DNA of 64,000 nucleotides from assembly GCF_021134715.1 (NCBI RefSeq), contig NC_060022.1:2981001-3045000 (forward strand), given 5' to 3'. The translations under genes and the position numbers were made by a program. The notes beneath the pieces are model-generated. The model was given only the letters and a program-made list of their open reading frames with translations. It was not told where the DNA came from and did not search any database. Every line of letters starts with the position of its first letter. The stretch's first letter is position 1. This DNA comes from Daphnia pulex. Lineage: Eukaryota; Arthropoda; Branchiopoda; Diplostraca; Daphniidae. Of the stretch, positions 1 through 11,971 are shown piece after piece.

Positions 1-527
1 TGGTTTTGATATTCATGCGGTCAGCAACTTTCCTTAGGTAACGATTAGTTCCTCCATACAAATCATCCATCGAGACAATATGGTCTCCTGCACTGAGAAG
101 GTGAACAATAGTGGTTGAAGCAGCCAGACCGGAGGCAAAAGTCAATCCTAGTTTAACATAACAAACAAAGACCAATTAGACCGTCAACTTAGTAGTGGAC
201 TAACTTTACTTTATATTATGTTTGTATACCATGTTTAGCTCCTTCAAGAGAAGCTAGCACTTTTTCAAAGGTAGTTCTAGTTGGGTTTCCACTTCGGCCA
301 TATTCATAACTCTAAAACCCAAATTCCCAAGGTCATAAAACATGGTATGGAATATAAACAGGTATTAAAGTTACTCTGAATTCAGCAGGGGCATCCTGTT
401 TGAAAGTGGTGGCCAGAGAAATTGGGAGAACAACTGGCATGGCATCCCATTGTTCAGGATCTTGTGCATCATGAATAGCTCTGGTTGCAAATGTAGGATC
501 TTGCTCTTTGAACCCTTCGACAGACAT
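1..527 (-). CDS. CTH: Cystathionine gamma-lyase, copy 1 (5' exons only; runs off the left edge)
   Basis: PLP-dependent transsulfuration enzyme that cleaves cystathionine to cysteine, 2-oxobutyrate and ammonia (family knowledge). Three exons are visible: 375-527, 230-311 and 1-147, the last continuing past the window start. Exon 1 begins MSVEGFKEQDP and carries the family N-terminal block ending VVLPISLATTFKQ. Exon 2 encodes SYEYGRSGNPTRTTFEKV, which holds the SGNPTR motif of Cys/Met-metabolism PLP enzymes. Exon 3 encodes the SGLAAS...GDHIVSMDDLYGGTNRY phosphate-binding region. All junctions are GT-AG and in phase. The active-site lysine exon lies outside the window. A possible splice acceptor (TGTAG) sits ten bases before the ATG, so a 5' leader exon may exist upstream. 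It is a head-to-tail duplicate of the gene at 3173-5069. The family is certain; whether this copy is intact cannot be judged. Confidence 0.9.
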
Positions 528-3172
528 TTTTGGCCTACATAAAAGTGAATTTTTCAGCAAATGTACAACAGTAGAAATAGAAACACTCAGTGTGCTTTAA
601 TCCTTAATTAGATTACTCTTCGTGTGTGTCCCGAACTCGGGCTCAACATTCAAATGTGCTTGAAAATTTAGTCCCGATCGATAACGTTCGGGATATTTCT
701 ACTATTCTCAAAACTTTACTTTTGGCTCTATTAGTCCAAAATATACCGAAATTACCTTTATGTATATGGCAGGAGGGGTGCAAAGTTCGGGACAAGTTAG
801 ACAGCACGGCTATATTGACACACGTGGAAAACGAAAGTGATTTTGCCAGTCGTGATGTGCGCAGTAGAATTCCAGACTTTTATCAGATGTAGTCTGCTAG
901 AGAAGCGGCTATTGATCCTGCACACATTCCCGATTCTGACCGATCCGCCGCTTTTAACTATACTTGATTCTGTGGAAAAATAAATGATAATAAACATACA
1001 CGAGAAAACTGGCAAGACCATAAAAAATACGAAAAAAAGATGTAATTTATTTTTGAAATCGCGATGCCGCTATGAAATTTGACCTTGCTAAAACAAACCC
1101 AAGGTAACCGAGCTTCCGCCCCCCTCAAGTTATCGACAGATGACGGGCTTCTATGTAGGATGCCATAGCGACGAATTACTTTACAGTAACCATAGACGTC
1201 CATGTCAAATTTCCAGTTGCCTCTCTACGCTATTCAGTTACATCTGATAACATCATTATGTGATGACGAAGCAAACCTAAAGAGAGTTTATTCAGTTGAT
1301 TTAAATCTTCAACACTCGAAAATTCAAGTTTTTCACCCAGATTCTTGATATGTTCATGACTGCGCACAACTGTCTAGCTGTAATGCACTATCTATTGTGC
1401 GCCAGACTGCGGGAGGCCAGTTTTTTTAAAACGTATTTGGTTAGTACATTACATGCCTCCTTCGTTCAACAAAGTCTGTCAGTAAAAAAAGAAAAACGAA
1501 CGTCACGGGTCATAATTTTTCTTTTTACATAAATCTCAAACGCAGTCGTTTCGACTGTTCTTAACTTCACCTTATGTTATTGTGTAATTTTAACTACAAC
1601 AAAAGCTTTTGTTTTTTTTTTTTAGTTTACTCTCGTCAAGGGCACGGTAGCAGAGAAGCAGTAGCTCAATTCGTATAATATACCAGTTTTGATCGTGAAG
1701 GCCAAAGAAACTGGAAAGGAAGTTGTTTGAACGCTCCAAACCTCGTCCAAATAAACGATATCACGAAAACAGAATTAGAATTCTTCTTCCAACAAAGTCG
1801 TTTTTTAATGGTTTATAAACTATTCGAGTCATTTGAGAAGGAAACGCCATTGGCAACAGGAATCCATAGATGCCCTCTTCGCAACTCTTTCTTTGTTGGA
1901 TAGAAAATTGCATTTGTAACCTTCGGAAGGCTATAAGGTTAACTAACTAGACCTATCATCTGCTGCCTGAAGTTTTCTGAAAACGCCAAGCGCGTTCATT
2001 TCTAATATTTAGTCACTAACATGTGGTCCGCGTTCACGTAAGACTTTTTACCTGGACGTCTTTTACACGCACTGCGTAACATACGATTGAACGCTAGCTA
2101 ACAATTACGATGCTAGCTCATTTGCAATATGCTACCTTGCTGTACGACCGCATGTGCAGTTGAAGCTATAGAAAAAAAAGGAGGATTAATTGTTATGGGT
2201 TGCTGCATTTCACGCAACAGACTTTCGGCGTTTAAAACCAACATGTGTCTTTATCGTTAGCAAGGGGTTTTCCCCTTATAAATTAGTTAAGCTAAGAGAA
2301 AAGCCTACGGTAAGGTAAATATGGACCTAGGCGCAAAATAAAATCGTAAACATAATCAGTGTTTCGGCAGCAGCGAATTTAATCAACGAGAATAAAATGT
2401 TGCATAACCCCTCACGCCCAAAAGAATCCGGCGCTTAATGGACATCAAAATTTAACATTCTGGTACCTACCTAGAGATACGTATAATGATACCTACAGAA
2501 ATGTGGCGTGTAATGATAAATGGAGGCCGAATAGAAATCCAAGAATCTTTTGAAAGCGGAATAAGGGCACGTGACGCTCGGATGCGTAATGCGCGTCGTA
2601 ATCAGATTTGTGTTCGCATCACCACCACGTGCGCCACAGGAAACGTTTAGTCTCGGACAACCTTGTTATTATTCCATGATGACAACCGTTGGGTTTCTCG
2701 AGGAGGGGGAAAAATAAAGATGTCGGGTCGTTTTATAACTGACGTTTCATTTCATTTCTGTCAAGAAGAACTAAAATATAGTTTCTTCCACAATAAATTG
2801 AATAAACCGCATCTTTTTTATTGGATTGGGTTCCATCAAATTGGAATGCACTTGTTATTTCCCTGTATTTAAAATTTTAAACAGCAGTTAAAATTCGCCT
2901 AAACCAAACAATCATTGCCTTTTGCCAACAATAAAAAAGTAAAAGACAGCTGTTGTTGCAAGAACAACCCAATTCAAATGATTCACTAAGCAAACATATT
3001 TGGCCATAGGCAGCATAATCACCACCTAGAATTAATTGCCTTGATAATAAAAGCATTAGCTTAGCTTTGTGCAGTCAGGAGGATATCTGGGCTCTTATTC
3101 ATCGATCGAAATTAAGGCGAACGGACCTATAGAGCCGAATGATATCATTAATTAGTATTAGTCGAATTAATC
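528..3172. other. Spacer between the two CTH copies, no gene recognised
   Basis: About 2.6 kb of AT-rich DNA between the start of copy 1 and the stop codon of copy 2. It must hold the promoter of copy 1 and the 3' end of copy 2. The longest open frame (626-892, plus, 88 codons) resembles no family I know. I saw no tRNA, no clear transposon ends and no long simple repeat. The sequence does not visibly resemble the CTH genes, so the duplication unit does not obviously extend into it. Confidence 0.5.
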
Positions 3173-5069
<1,897 letters not shown>

Positions 5070-7452
5070 TTTTAAAGTTGATGCAAAAATTCTGTTGACC
5101 AGCAAGTCAGTCAAATGAAGTTGTGCTCTCGAAGGAGTCAGCAACCAAGTCAGGGCGTTTACTCTTAGTTATCTCGACGATAGTGATATCTTTTGTCCAT
5201 TTAATTACAAGCTTTCCAGATGCCATTCCATCTCCCAGCAAGGCAACGGCACTAAACCTGACTCGTTCGCCTTGAATTATCCAAAATTGGGTGAACAAAT
5301 GCCATTAGGAATTAGTTTCTTATCTCTTTCGCACAAGACTCTCTTCTATATGCGACGTCAAATGCGCGTGCCGCTGGGCGAAGGACAGCCCAAGAGCATG
5401 TCCTTATTTTCTCGTCAGTCTAGTCGGGGTTGTTTTCTTGTTTTGTTTGGCTCTGGCTGGAAACGTTTCAATCGATACGGGTGATACCGTGATGTGTCTA
5501 GAATAAGATGCCAATACGAGCGGAAGAATTCCCCCTTCCCTCTCGCCACATCTCTTCTTTTGCACGACTGAGAATTGTCTCCTGGGATGTGCATAAACAA
5601 CTCGGAAATTGCTCTGTAGTGAGGGCTTTTATATGCGCGGAAGGCGACGAGGGAATCATGAGTATAGGGCATACATATACTGTCAAGCTCTGTACATCCA
5701 GTGTGTGTGTGCGGATGGCCGAATTCCTCATTTGTATTTGGCTTTTTCGAGTCAGCTTCCGTCCAAGTAGAGAATCTAATCGATAAGGACCGGAAAAGTT
5801 TAACTTGCTGTACTCTGCTGAATGCTATATAAGCGAGCGGATGTTGTTCGGTGAAGTTGGAGTGCGAAGAAAGATAGTAGGTGTATCTCTGCCTCTGGCT
5901 AAATCATCTGATGAATGCTGTACACTGTATACCCAAGGGCTGAACAAATAACTTGTAATTTACTACACCGCAACGTCTGTCTCCGATCCCCAGATGTTAT
6001 TCAACCAACATTTGGAGGAAAAAAGAAAATAAAAACTTGTGCCGCCAACAGCTTGTGCAGCTCTTATTCAATGACAGTAAAGTATAATGTATAAATAGCC
6101 AAGATGGCTCAGAGCCCTGCCGAAATAGCAAGCGATCTAGGGTGCTGCTACAAAATATTGTCTATAACATATTAGCCTAAATTGCGAATAAGAAAAGCGT
6201 TTATTCAGACGTGACGACGATGTCTTGACCTTAATTACACGGACTCACCGCTCCAGAGAGGCGTACGTAATGTGTCGTGTCATCAGCACTCTATATTCCA
6301 TCATGTATTAAGCCTTTACTCTCATTACAAAACATAACGGCCTTTTGATATAGACTGGCAGCATCATCAAGAGAGATGTATCGAGTCTTTCGCCAGCCTA
6401 TTTCCATCGGGTCTCTCATCCGCATTGACGTTCCGCTGTCTTTTGTCCTACATTTTTGTTACAGCTCCTTTGACTTTGATGTTTTAACGGTTGAAGCCTC
6501 CGCTCAACAACAAAGTAGTAGGGGCTAATTTGATTCGTATTGCGGAAAAAGTTTCGACGAAAACTTTGAATCCCTACATGTACATGAACGAAACTCGGCC
6601 ATTTTCTTTTGGCCAATAAAAGTTTTACGCTGGAAATGAGTAGTGCGGACCCCCGTCATATGTCGGTAATAATAATTTGAACCGACAATTTCATCAGCTT
6701 TGGTGGGCGCCATTTAAGCCTAGTGGGATAAAAAAAGACATATTGCTGTGCCAGTTGATATCAACCCGTTTAATTAACGTTTTTGATGACGACTCCCGCC
6801 CGGTTGGTCCTCATCAAGTGAGAAAACAACCGACAGAACGAAACCGAGTGGGAGAGAAGTCAATAACACTATAAATGGCCCCCTTGGTTGTGTTATGAGG
6901 TATGAAATGAACGCTAGATTGAAGTAGTTAAAATTGAAGAGTCGTCAATCCTTTTTTAAATATTACACGAAAACGATTTCGTGCCGTAGACAAGTTTCGG
7001 TTGCAATCGAAAAAACCATTTTAAATACTTAATCAAGTTCGGGACAAACCGTCACATGTGTTGTACATAATGAAACTATATCGTCGGAACAGTTAGGCAC
7101 TTTTTCACGAGAATGGCCGTCCATCAACATCTTATACACAGCAGCTTGGCTTTTTTCTTTGTCGGCAAATGCTCACAGCCGGTAGATTGCGAAGATCTTT
7201 ACGCCTATACGCAGTCAACCCATTTCCGGCTGCATCTCTCGATTCCGCTACTCCGGCATTCAGCCCATTTCCTCCCGGGCAATTTAATATTAAAAAATTC
7301 ATTCTTTTTGAATCGCGCTCTGAATATGCTCTGTTGAAATTATAAACGAGTTTATACTATCTTTTGTTGTTTAAATTTAGTTTTGTTTGGTAAAAAAAAA
7401 ACAGAATTGACAAATTAGGTTATGTCAAATGTGTTTGGTTTCGAGTACTGTC
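5070..7452. other. Intergenic region upstream of CTH copy 2
   Basis: About 2.4 kb without a recognisable gene. Several overlapping open frames at 5400-5790 occur on both strands but match no family and lack consistent coding character. The region ends at the target-site duplication of a hAT-like element. It should contain the CTH copy 2 promoter at its left end and a TATA-like plus-strand element near 5826. Confidence 0.45.
5826..5833 (+). promoter_or_regulatory. TATA-box candidate
   Basis: TATATAAG followed by a G-rich flank (CGAGCGG), the classic arrangement of a metazoan TATA core promoter. A start site would fall near 5856-5862. No open reading frame or exon that it would drive can be identified downstream on the plus strand, so this rests on the motif alone. 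Confidence 0.25.
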
Positions 7453-7471
7453 TAGTGTTGCAAATTTAGTT
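7453..7471 (+). repeat. Left terminal inverted repeat of the hAT-like element
   Basis: Nineteen bases starting TAGTGTTGCAAATTTAGTT, pairing with 8164-8182 read in reverse complement with two mismatches. Immediately preceded by the 8-bp target duplication at 7445-7452. Confidence 0.85.
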
Positions 7472-8163
7472 CAATTTAACAATTTGGTTTTTTCGAAAAA
7501 CTTATTATTAAGTTTTATTTAGTTTTTTAACTGAATAAAAAACTAAATAAATAAACTCCTCACAACACAAGTGTTTTAGTCGCTTCATCAACAAGAACGA
7601 CAAAGTGCCTTTTACACATGGCTGATGTTGAACAAGTAAAGTCTGAGATGACTAAAATGATCCTTCATCAGTTTCATCAAGTTTCCTTCTAATTCGGCCG
7701 TGGAGACCTAACCCTAGCCTCTGACAAGAAAGAAAGCAATGACTTTGTCTACCTCTGCCAGCAATTTACAAGTTACAAAATATTTCACAATCAAGTTAAC
7801 AAAATCAAGACAAACATACCTGCCAAAATAATAGATGCCCGTAGTGAGGTGCACAAACTATTTCCTTATTACAGGTTTTCTTTGCGATTTCTGGCATTTT
7901 ATCACACTCAAAATAAAATAAAAACAAAGTCGTTTCATCAATCATCATGTGTCGTTACACTAAATTGTAGTCTGAAATGTGGGATCGTGTGGGATGGACA
8001 GGTTTCGCATTTGCCAGATTGCGAAAATGAGTCGAAAATTGCCAATTTGTTTAAATTATTATCGAGTTTTTTTAACTGAATTTATCTTTTAAAAAATATA
8101 AAAACTAAATAAAACTAAATAAATCGAAAACCGAATAATACGAATAAAACTACAGATAGGCAA

Positions 8164-8182
8164 AACTAGATTTGCAACGCTA
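8164..8182 (-). repeat. Right terminal inverted repeat of the hAT-like element
   Basis: Reverse complement begins TAGCGTTGCAAATCTAGTT and matches the left end at 17 of 19 positions. Followed directly by GTTCTGTC (8183-8190), the second copy of the target duplication. Confidence 0.85.
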
Positions 8183-8190
8183 GTTCTGTC

Positions 8191-9296
8191 CACTACAGAA
8201 AAGTCGTGACACACGAATTATTACAGAACTGCTACAATAACGAAACACCGTTTTCTCATTACTGGTCGCTCAGTGGGAGATGTTTGCCCGACATGCGACG
8301 TTTCATCACGACATGTGAAACTAATAACACTTTTTTGTTCATTTTATATTTCATCCGCCAAACGGCGGGGTTTTCAAATTAAAAAAAAAAATAAAAGGTA
8401 AAACAGACGTTCTCTTTTTGTTGACACATTCTACAGTGTATTTTTTGGGAACAGAATTGTACACAGATCTGGGCGAAATGGAAACCAACAACAATATTTG
8501 CCGTTGGCACGATCTAATTCACGCAGCAAATTTTTTTTTTAGGGGAATGTTTTTTTTTGTCTTTTTGTTGTAGTTTGCTGATAGACTCACACCGATATGT
8601 TCTATAACCTATATTTTTTTTTGTAACAGATTGCCTTTTAAAGAGAATTCTGCGACAAATCAGAATTTCTTTTTTCTCGCGATTGCCGACTTGTCGCCGA
8701 TGATGTTGGAATAAGAGGCGACAGATAAACTTTCGTTATGCATCGACTTCGCTCGCCCTATCTCTCCGAAACGAATAAGAAAGAACGTGATGTACATGTT
8801 GTGTGAAACACCAACCAAACTGGTCGAAACAAAGTGAATGTTGACTATAAAACGTTCGAAATGAAAACGTGAAATTTAAAAAAAAAAGATGTGAAATCAA
8901 AGATCCGAATCAAAAAGTGAATTGACTTTGAATGATTCCAAACCAGATGAAAGTAGACCGACAGATATTCAACAAACATGACCAATAAGAAGAAAGAATG
9001 TTTCCTTTTTTTCCGATAGAGAAAAAACAAAAAAATAAAAAATAAAGATGTAAATATGTCGAAAGGTGATAATGCTAAAAGAGCCATCTAAAAATTAGTA
9101 CAATATCAACGACCTTTCAAGAATTGAACCAGTCTAACTTGTGTGTCTGTGACGCCAAATCAAAATAAATCGAAACCATCAGCAGTACATGCGCGCCAGC
9201 TGTCTGGGGTAAAAGCGCTCAAAACATCGTGTAGGAGCTAAGGGATAAGCTCCTCAACTTATTTTTTTGAATGGAAACTGTTATTATGGAGATAAT
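8191..9296. other. Intergenic, AT-rich, no gene recognised
   Basis: About 1.1 kb with many A and T runs between the hAT-like element and the 3' end of the H2C2-domain gene. The 80-codon minus-strand frame at 8845-9087 is a phenylalanine-rich translation of homopolymer runs and is not supported as a gene. Confidence 0.45.
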
Positions 9297-10068
9297 TCAA
9301 CACTGAAAAACAAATGGGATATTTGAGGGAGAAAAAAAGATGGTAAAATTATTTCTTTTCTTATCATTTTGAAAAATTGCGCTAGTCCCGCACTTGTAAA
9401 CGCTTTTTTTCTGCTGATGTCTTCTGATAATTTTTGGGGGTATTTTTTTTTCATAAATTATCAAAAGTAAGTAGTTTTCTGCAGATAATTGATTTGGCTT
9501 CAATTGATGAAACTCTATTTCATTCCAAGGAGTAAGAACTTTGTGGGGTTTTTCAAAAGTAAATATTGGTGAAGCATTTGATTTGCACATCGCACAGTTT
9601 TGAACATACTCAGATATACTTTTATAGGAGTATCTCCAAAAATGTTTTTGCTGCAAAATACGATGCATTTTTTTAACTCCATTATGAAAACCTAACAATA
9701 AATGTTGTAAGTACTTTATCATATCAATGCAAACACAGCCATATTGAACTAGTACCTTTAGTGCCATCAACATGAATTTGTTGTAAAATTGCAATTTTGG
9801 CTTCTTCATCAAGGACAACTTTTCGAGGCCGTCTTCTACCATAGAACAACTCACCATCTTTTAACTGTAATACAATGGATTAAAATATATTATTATGAGA
9901 GTTATTTAAAAAATACTTCACTGAAAAGAAACATACAAAGTAATTTGCAGCTTGTATTTTGACCCATGATGTATTGATGTTTTCTTGTGTTGGATCCTCA
10001 AGATAATGGAGTATTTGCTCATAGTATTGCTGATTGTCTAGTCCTTGGTCATCATTTAAATCTGTCAT
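9297..10068 (-). CDS. Integrase-derived H2C2 zinc-finger protein (three exons, 211 residues)
   Basis: Exons: 9937-10068, 9756-9864 and 9297-9691; 636 nt, GT-AG junctions, in phase. The N-terminal 44 residues are acidic (MTDLNDDQGLDNQQYYEQIL). Exons 2-3 encode a Gypsy/retrovirus-type integrase zinc-binding module: H75-x7-H83 (HVDGTKGFH), then GVKKMHRILQQKHFW, and C113-x2-C116 (CAMC). After it, KVLTPWNEIEFHQL...NYLLLIIYEK occupies the place where integrases start the DDE core (PWxxIxID...LLxIID), but both expected aspartates are replaced (E-F-H and Y) and the protein stops about 70 residues later. It is therefore not a functional integrase. The lack of flanking LTRs and of gag or reverse transcriptase, together with spliced short introns, favours a host gene captured from a retroelement (GIN1-like origin). 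A decayed fragment whose introns are chance splice sites is the alternative. Function unknown; nucleic-acid or protein binding is inference. Confidence 0.7.
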
Positions 10069-10599
10069 TTTGCTTTGGGTACATATGCAGTATGCATAAA
10101 CATCTCAACTGAATATAAATTTTAATATCATGATGAAAGAAAGGGTTCAGTACGGTTCGATGAAAACAACAACAAGGCCATGACAAGAACAGTAGGAGCG
10201 ACAGCGACTACCAGAGTCTTGGTAGTTTGTGGAAGTGGAACTTGGAAAGACGTAGGCTATGTAATTATGTATGATGATGATTAATAACGGGTGGTGCATG
10301 CTAAAAAGTTTTCTAATCAAATCGCAAGTTTCACAGCTACAATACTTGTTACTCGATTATTATTTATCATTAACATTCAAGATTCAAAAATATTTTTTAA
10401 TTAAAAAAACGCGGGATAAGATTTTAAAAATTCACGGCAAGATTGCCATTTTCCGAAACGATTATCCGGCCTTTATTAAAATTAGCAATAGAAATTCAAA
10501 TCTGTTTTGCGAATGTTTCTGCGACATAATTTAGTTTTTTGTCATTTTAGGGAATTTAATAAATGGATAGAGTAACAAATAAAGAAATGTCTTAATAAG

Positions 10600-10675
10600 A
10601 ACGTTCATCGTTGGTTCTTTAAGACCTCCGCCATTTGTAGTTGTGCAGGCGAAAGGCGAACGTGATCAAGCTAAG
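10600..10675 (+). promoter_or_regulatory. COX4: Probable 5' untranslated exon of COX4
   Basis: A good splice donor (CTAAG|GTAATT at 10675/10676) follows a GC-richer stretch starting near a pyrimidine-rich site (TTCTTTAAGACCTCC, about 10614). The first coding exon of COX4 opens with an acceptor two bases before its ATG, so a separate leader exon is required. The 5' limit is a guess. The intron would be about 273 nt. Confidence 0.45.
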
Positions 10676-10950
10676 GTAATTTTATCTACCTTGTGAAAAA
10701 GTTTTCGTTGAAAATTGTACGTAACTGCGTTGTCCGTTACATTTCAATGCTGTTAAAGGTTACCGTTTTAGTACTAAAATTAAACAAAAATCTAAATATC
10801 GAAAATTCGATTCTGTTATCTTTTACCGGCTGTGAAATTGGATTGCAACTACTGGAATTTGTTATTTAATAAATTAGGTTCTGGTTTAACTTTGTCTGCA
10901 ATGGAATCACTAATTTTTTTTTTTACTTATATTATTTGTTTGTACTAGGA

Positions 10951-11646
10951 ATGGCAAATCATCTTGTAAGATACGCTGCTCAGCAGACCAAGGCTAGGAT
11001 CACCCCAGCCATTTCTCAAGTCAGAGCTGCTCACGATCATGCTCATGAGCATCATGCAGTTGGAGACCCAGTTAAAGCTGTAATTGGAAACCGAGAAATT
11101 GTTGGATTTGGCATGAATGGTCAGCCTAACTACATTGATCGTGTTGACTTCCCTCTGCCTGCTATCCGGTACAAGGAAGTTACTCCAGACATTCAGGTTG
11201 GTAGCTATATATTTTGTGGTAGCTATAGTATGTCGAAAAATTAAATAACAATTTCTCTAGGTTTTGAAAGAAAAAGAGAAGGGAGACTGGAATAAACTAA
11301 CCATTGAAGAGAAGAAAGCTTTGTACAGAGCATCTTTCTGCCAAACCTTTGCTGAAATTAAGGCACCAACTGGTGAGTGGAAGTCCGTTGTTGGATATAG
11401 TTTGATCGCCTGTTCGCTTGCCATGTGGATCTTCATTTGGATGAAGAAATACGGTAAATCCATTTGATTTTCAATTTGATGAACTAATTTATAACTCTTT
11501 TTTGAATAGTATATGCTCCCCTTCCTAAAACTTTTACACCAGAGTGGCAACAGGCTCAATTAGAGCGAATGCTTGACATGCAGATAGGTCCAATCGAAGG
11601 TCTTGCTTCGAAGTACGACTACGAAAAGGGACGATGGAAGGAGTAG
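10951..11646 (+). CDS. COX4: Cytochrome c oxidase subunit 4, mitochondrial precursor
   Basis: Nuclear-encoded subunit IV of respiratory complex IV in the inner mitochondrial membrane (family knowledge). Coding exons: 10951-11196, 11261-11453, 11510-11646; 576 nt, 191 residues. The N-terminus MANHLVRYAAQQTKARITPA is basic and amphipathic, as expected for an import presequence. The matrix part contains the family block KGDWNKLTIEEKKALYRASF...FAEI. The single membrane helix is SVVGYSLIACSLAMWIFIW. It is followed by the conserved PKTFTPEWQQAQLERMLDMQ and the C-terminal KYDYEKGRWKE. The start codon lies two bases after a splice acceptor (TGTACTAG|GA). The gene is convergent with GALNT11. Length and motif order match animal COX4, slightly long at the N-terminus. 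Confidence 0.97.
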
Positions 11647-11764
11647 ATTCCTAAAAAGTAAATATTGTCAGACCATCGGAGACATTGTACACAGTAGTTT
11701 GAACATCCTTTATGTAGCTGAAAGGCCAAGCTCGATTGGAGTTATCGGTATGTTGGCTACTAAA

Positions 11765-11770
11765 AATAAA
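11765..11770 (+). terminator. Poly(A) signal of COX4
   Basis: AATAAA about 120 bp after the COX4 stop codon; the only canonical hexamer in the short interval before the convergent gene. Confidence 0.55.
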
Positions 11771-11814
11771 TACATCTGTCGAATACATAAAAAATACTAT
11801 CGTATAATTTGATT

Positions 11815-11820
11815 TTTATT
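11815..11820 (-). terminator. Poly(A) signal candidate of the GALNT11-like gene
   Basis: TTTATT on the plus strand, AATAAA on the minus strand, about 150 bp past the GALNT11 stop codon. If used, the 3' end of this transcript lies within about 50 bp of the COX4 3' end, so the convergent mRNAs would nearly touch or overlap. Confidence 0.45.
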
Positions 11821-11971
11821 TGGAAATTACTTATCACTTATTATGGGACGTATTCTATAATTTTGGTGGTGATACTAATACGGGTTTTTTTTACCGCATG
11901 AATAAAACAAATTTTAACTGCCAACATAGGCATAATACAGCAAAGGCATTGAAATTAGGGATTCTATAATA

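Larger units (their letters stand above)
7453..8182. mobile_element. hAT-superfamily-like non-autonomous DNA transposon, 730 bp
   Basis: The ends are near-perfect terminal inverted repeats: the left 19 nt (7453-7471) and the inverted right 19 nt (8164-8182) agree at 17 of 19 positions. The element is flanked by an 8-bp target duplication, GTACTGTC at 7445-7452 and GTTCTGTC at 8183-8190, with one mismatch. An 8-bp duplication and a TAGTGTTGCAA-type terminus are typical of hAT elements. Inside each terminus are AT-rich subterminal blocks with repeated AAAACTAAATAAA-like motifs in opposite orientation. No transposase frame is present (longest internal ORF 76 codons), so it must be mobilised in trans. 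The single mismatch in the duplication and the TIR differences suggest an old but not ancient insertion. Confidence 0.85.

Noticed and set aside
7849..8079. 76-codon frame inside the hAT-like element as a transposase remnant
   Set aside because: It shows no BED finger, no catalytic block and no hAT dimerisation motif.
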